This document shows positions 59,835 to 64,000 of a DNA stretch of 64,000 bases, in pieces (the first letter of the stretch is position 1; each line of letters starts with the position of its first letter). Location: positions 14,914,891 to 14,978,890 of the forward strand of contig NC_092226.1 of the NCBI RefSeq assembly GCF_036320965.1. The letters run 5' to 3'. Source of the DNA: Panulirus ornatus. Taxonomy: Eukaryota; Arthropoda; Malacostraca; Decapoda; Palinuridae. Both the position numbers and the translations under genes were made by a program. The notes under the pieces were generated by a model. It did not search any database and was not told the DNA's origin. It saw nothing but the letters and a program-made list of their open reading frames with translations.

Positions 59835-60375
59835 TCGGGTCAATTTCTGTGTCTCATTCTTCCCCCTGCTTATAATCTGTGTCTCATTCTTCCCCCTCTT
59901 TATGTTTCTGTGTCTGTATCTCATTTTTCCACCTCCTTGTGTTTCTGTGCCTCTGTCTCATTCTTCCCCTTCTTATATTTCTATGTCTCATTCTCCCCCT
60001 CTTTATTTTAATGCGTCTGTGTCTCACTCCTCCCCCTGCTTATATTTATGTGTCTCATTCTTCTTCCTGCTTATATTTCGGTGTCTCACTGTTCCCCTCC
60101 TTACTTTTCTGTGTCTCATTCTCCCACTCCTTATGCTCATGCGTCTGTGTCTCATTCTTCCTCCTGCTTATGTTTCTGCGTCTGTGTCTCACTCTTCCCC
60201 CTGATTAAATTTCTGTGTCGCATTCTTCCTCCTGCTTATATTTCTGTGACTCAATCTTTCCCTGCTTACATTTCTGTATCTCAATCTTCTCCCCTTGATT
60301 ATATCTCTGTCTCATTCTTCCTCCTGCTTGTGTCACACTCTTCTTTCTGCCTATGTTTCTGCGTCTCATCCTTCC
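59835..60375. repeat. Minisatellite of about 27-36 bp, about 18 copies
   Basis: The unit is ctgtgtctcattcttcccc, then cttatattt. It is mostly pyrimidine. All three + frames are largely open over it because the unit lacks stops, which gives spurious hydrophobic 'proteins' rich in Phe, Leu, Pro and Ser. Confidence 0.92.
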
Positions 60376-60580
60376 TCCTGTTTATCTCTCTCTCTCGCCT
60401 GCTCGGTCGCTGGCCTGCTGCTCTGTCTCTTCTTCGTTCGTTCGTTCTCGTCTTCGCTGGTTAACTGGAGCTCCGCTCGACACGGACTCCACCTCCCGCC
60501 GCTGGGCGCTCACCTCACCGTCATTTGTTGCGAGAACTTTTACTACGTTCTGACGAGGTCATGCTGCTTTAAAAACCATA

Positions 60581-60646
60581 TTTCTTCTTCTTCTTCTTCT
60601 TCTTCTTCCTCTCCTCCTCCTTCTTTTTCTTCTTCCTCTCCTCCTC

Positions 60647-60677
<31 letters not shown>

Positions 60678-60825
60678 CTCTCCTCCTCCTCCTTCTTCCT
60701 CTCCTCCTCCTCCTTCTTCTTCTTCTTCTTCTTCTTCTTCTTCTTCTTCTTCTTCCTCTCCTCCTCCTCCTCCTTCTTCTTCTTCTTCCTCTTCTTCTTC
60801 TTCTTTTTCTTCTTCTTTCTTTTAT
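60581..60825. repeat. (TTC)n with TCC blocks
   Basis: About 245 bp of pure pyrimidine. The opposite strand encodes a Lys/Glu repeat frame, which I reject as a gene. Confidence 0.95.
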
Positions 60826-61109
60826 ACTGACAACATTTCTGTCTTCTCACTTCCCATCCTCTCTCTCTCTCTCTCTCTCCTTACCACCCACCACCGCCAG
60901 GCCCTCGCCTACCGCCCCACGTGTGTGATGACAGTTATGGAGCCCCCCCCCCCTCCCCCCGGGATCACCCTTGGGGGGGTAAATGAATCGAACATTAAAT
61001 ACTTCGCCTCAACTTTGCGGGGAGAGACGTTGCCAACTATTCCTATAGTGCCGTGAGCGGGAAGAGAGTGCCAAACATGATGCTTGTCACTCCATTTTTT
61101 CTATAGGGA

Positions 61110-61172
61110 GGAGGAGGAGGAGGAGGAGGAGGAGGAGGAGTAAGAGGAGGAGGAGGAGGAGGAGGAGAGGAG
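61110..61172. repeat. (GGA)n microsatellite
   Basis: About 20 GGA triplets with a TAAGA interruption. Confidence 0.93.
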
Positions 61173-61239
61173 TTTATTTATGATAAGACGTCACGGAAGA
61201 GGAGATAGGTTCTTACGGGGCCTGGGGTTAGGTGGGTTG

Positions 61240-61770
61240 GGGGGAGGAGAGAGTAGGAGTGTTTGGAAGGGAGACAGGGAGGGGATACGGGTCCCGAGGA
61301 TGGGGCAGGGAACATTAGATAGGGGAGGGATAAGACTGTCTGGGATGGGACAGGGGTTTCTGGGACGGGGAAAGGTACAGAGACAGGAAGGGGTTTAGGG
61401 AAAAGGAGTCTCGTGGATGAAAAAAGGAACAGAGGCAGGGAAGGATAGGTAGGAGTCTCATGAATGAGAGACAAACAAAGGATGTGATAGGAATCTCCGA
61501 ATGAGAGAGAACAAGAGATAGGAGGAGAAAGAAGTCTCTAGGATGGAAAAGAAAAAAAAATGACAGGGAGGGACAGAGACCACTGGGATGGGAAAGGAAC
61601 AGAGACGAGTAGTTCTGCAGGGACAGGGAGGGGGACAGAGATCCCTGGGATGGAAAAGGAACTGAGATAATCATCCCAGTCGAGACAGGGAGGGGACAGA
61701 GATCTCTGGGATGGTCAGAGGAACAGAGATGAGGAGTCTCTGGAACCTCCAGGAAAGGCGACAGAACTTG
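61240..61770. repeat. Degenerate purine-rich repeat of about 50-60 bp
   Basis: Units contain gtctctgggatggaaaagga and acagagac, with much divergence. The best-kept units lie at 61565-61745. Confidence 0.75.
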
Positions 61771-62244
61771 AGACACCGCTGGAACAGGATGACGCTGGAT
61801 CACGCTTAACAAACGTCTTCCAGGCTCACACCACCCAGGGATGACTGAGTGTGTCCACCACAAGAGCCAACACAGGAAGCAATACCCTCTTCTTAGATTG
61901 CACACTGAGAAAACCCCTCTTCATCTCCGCTGTATGTTTAATGGTTTAATCTCCGTGTCCGCACACGAGACACTCTCTTACCACTGGAGGTTTACAGTGG
62001 TGAAATGTGTTTTACCAGTGTGTTTTACCGGCGATTCTTCACAGCATAGAAATGTATCTACCACTGTTTGTTAACAAGAAACAAATATTTCTACCACTAA
62101 CTTTCCAATATAAAAATGTTCATACGATAAAAACCATGTTCTTGCTAACCGTATATTAACAAAACGAGTGAAAATATTCTTAGGGAAAGAGACACAAGAA
62201 TAAAAAGAAATCAGAGCAAACAAAAATATATATATATCTCACCC
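61771..62244. other. Unique stretch, nothing recognised
   Basis: AT-rich from 62050. Confidence 0.5.
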
Positions 62245-62555
62245 ACACACCAGAACCTACGGAACACCATCACGAAAAGTATGAAAGTATATCACACACA
62301 CATCCACCCACACCAGAACCTACTGAATTCCATCACGAAATGTATGAAAGTATATCACACACACACACACACACACACACTAGAATCGACTGAACACCAT
62401 GACTAAAAGTATAAAAGTACATCACCCACACACACCCACACACACACACACTAGAACCGACTGAACTCCATCACGAAAAGTATAAAAGTACATCCCCCCC
62501 CCACACACACACACCCACACACACTAGAACCGAGTGAACACCATCACCAAAACAG
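62245..62555. repeat. Minisatellite of 63-73 bp, five copies, each with an internal CA run
   Basis: agaaccgactgaacaccatc and aaaagtataaaagta recur with starts near 62251, 62314, 62381, 62452 and 62525. The growing period comes from the CA run. Confidence 0.9.
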
Positions 62556-63039
62556 TAAATGTCGAGCTAAGGTTGAAACATCAGGTCTACGACGGATCTT
62601 GCACCAGCTGCCAAGCCTTCAGCATAATGGGGGGGAAGAGTTGCCCACTGTTTATGAGTAAGCTATGAACGCTTCCGGCGCCAAAAAGTTCCCATGATCG
62701 CGCCGATAAAATTTCCCGATCACGTTGCATCAAATTCTTTCGGAAGAAGAAAAAAAAAAATAATAATGAAAGTTTCCGAGGGGCAAGATAGTGGCTGGGT
62801 GGCCCAACTCACGCCATCAGCGCAGGTCTCGTAGCGACGGCTCATCTTCCACTGGTCGTTAGATACAAACTTCGACATTATTGACGTGGCGGCGGTTACG
62901 ACCATTCCCTGAGCTGCATCGGTAATGGATCTTGAGAGACGGTATTGTGGCTCCGTTTAACTTCACAATCACCCCTATGATCCAAGCCGTCTGAGATGAC
63001 ATGTAATCTAGAATGATAAAATTAGGTTGAACCTTTTTG

Positions 63040-63043
<4 letters not shown>
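62556..63043. other. Unique stretch, weak exon-like hint on the minus strand
   Basis: The minus-strand frame 62905-62720 includes VSNDQWKMSRRYETCADG before a donor-like ggcgtgagt at 62812-62804. I recognise no family and see no partner exon. Confidence 0.2.
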
Positions 63044-63120
<77 letters not shown>

Positions 63121-63253
63121 CTTATGCAATGTTTGAGGAGCCAAAATCCTGTGTGGTGCACAAAACGGAACACGCTGGACTCACGTGAAGTGGCGCGGAC
63201 GAGCACTGTGAACAGGAGAGAGAGAGACAGCCATGGTCTTTCAACTCAAGACT

Positions 63254-63342
<89 letters not shown>
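63044..63342. repeat. (TC)n at 63044-63118 and (GA)n at 63256-63342
   Basis: The two tracts are reverse complements about 140 bp apart, so a transcript could form a long hairpin stem. Confidence 0.95.
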
Positions 63343-63344
<2 letters not shown>

Positions 63345-63654
63345 GAACGACAGGCGACAGAAGCCCCGTGTCTTAATCGTCTGTTTATAATCTACCTCTG
63401 TCTACGGCTACTTCTAATCCCAATGAACGAGGTGAGGACAGAACAGACAGACAAAGAGGACTCTTTTTCCCCCATCCTCCTCTCCTTCAGGCAACAACAG
63501 CCGGTAGGAATAAAAGAAAAAAAAAAGAACATGAAAATAAGAAGAAAAAAAAAAAAATAGCATGCATATCTGAAGTAAGCCTGCATGAAATTTAATAGGA
63601 TAGAACGAATGGAAAAAATCCTCTCACGAAATTTCGTGATTTACACACACACAC
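63343..63654. other. Unique stretch, nothing recognised
   Basis: A-rich runs at 63510-63557 and a short CA run at 63643-63658. Confidence 0.5.
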
Positions 63655-63890
63655 ACACTGTCGAATTTATGCAAAAGTTTGAGATGTTTACGCATCTTAA
63701 AAAGAGATCTAACCTTTTTAGCCTCTCTATGTTCGGTATGTTTCCCCGGGCTGGAATCGGCTTTGCTGCCCGTCTTACTGTTTCTTCTCTCATCCGTTCT
63801 TGTAGTTTGGGCGACCACACAGAACTGGGCGACATATCGAAGGCGCGGTCTTACCAGAGGGTTGAAATAAAACAACAAAAAGAAACACCA
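63655..63890 (-). mobile_element. CR1/L2-like LINE tail fragment
   Basis: The minus strand from about 63870 reads NPLVRPRLRYVAQF, matching the LVRPRLEYAVQ.W motif. The following NA-level pattern (aagaaacagtaagacgggcagcaaag, partly frame-shifted) corresponds to the ..VQRRATK region, and ERLKRLDLF near 63730 matches YEERL.RL.L. At least one frameshift is present. Confidence 0.62.
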
Positions 63891-64000
63891 TCGTTTCCGT
63901 TGTCTTGCGGTCGCCGCTCATAACTCTTGAAATAGCATCATTCGCTTACGTAGCCTTATTCATGAATGTTATACATTGTGATTCACTCCAGATGGTCACT

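Noticed and set aside
59680..60464. Hydrophobic Phe/Leu/Pro/Ser-rich frames resembling a membrane protein
   Set aside because: All + frames are open over the pyrimidine-rich minisatellite. Composition reflects the repeat, not selection.
60569..60850. Lys/Glu-rich minus-strand frame
   Set aside because: Direct translation of the (TTC)n microsatellite.
62720..62905. Minus-strand exon candidate with RRYETCADG and a donor-like site
   Set aside because: A vaguely similar RYETC string near 58100 is too short to mean homology, and no partner exon or family is recognisable.

Overview
This is eukaryotic, intergenic, repeat-dominated DNA, most likely from a decapod crustacean or a close relative. That assignment is inference. 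It rests on very dense and long (TA)n, (GA)n/(TC)n and (CA)n/(GT)n microsatellites, many minisatellites, and a mixture of LINE, Penelope-like and SINE-like elements. I recognise no intact host protein-coding gene, rRNA or tRNA gene. Almost all long open frames are either dipeptide-repeat translations of microsatellites or pieces of retrotransposons.

The main resident is an APE-type non-LTR retrotransposon (RTE-like by its motifs), present in at least ten pieces: 1-1031(+), 5091-6263(-), 10337-13025(-), 17273-18237(-), 19650-20567(-), 28850-29580(+), 31105-31995(+), 41566-41730(-), 41930-43490(+) and 49170-50010(+). The 10337-13025 copy keeps an uninterrupted reading frame of about 820 residues covering the end of the endonuclease, the full reverse transcriptase and the C-terminal region. 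The 1-1031 copy is about 98% identical to it in protein where they overlap, so the family was active recently. The + strand pieces at 28850, 31105, 41930 and 49170 are old and decayed, and microsatellites have grown inside two of them.

A second class is Penelope-like elements (PLEs). A decayed coding copy lies at 26580-28045, with an RT tail followed by a GIY-YIG-like endonuclease remnant, between inverted terminal blocks. Non-coding terminal blocks of related elements lie at 9817-9911, 16603-16696, 17396-17489, 53797-53985 and 51531-51660. Several carry a CTGANGA...GAAA core with a palindromic helix III and a helix I that fits a (dimeric) type I hammerhead ribozyme. The best candidate is 51590-51624. 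Smaller remnants include five CR1/L2-like RT tails (23285-23560, 24420-24830, 34560-34760, 58560-58985, 63655-63890), two other LINE C-terminal remnants (48600-49030, 55690-55965), a SINE-like element at 10043-10292 and a pair of tRNA-B-box SINE pieces (44950-45090, 48510-48640).

The rest is a patchwork of minisatellites. The most striking block is 21146-24290, where six arrays follow one another. Others are at 7676-7925, 9250-9472, 14031-14360, 15659-15965, 18305-18805, 37440-37930, 38385-38765, 40695-40925, 45665-45985, 47575-47815, 59835-60375, 61240-61770 and 62245-62555. Retroelement boundaries repeatedly fall in (TA)n tracts. At 16603-17686 a PLE/TA block has been copied about 790 bp away, into the 3' UTR of a LINE. 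Array and fragment boundaries were read by eye and are approximate.
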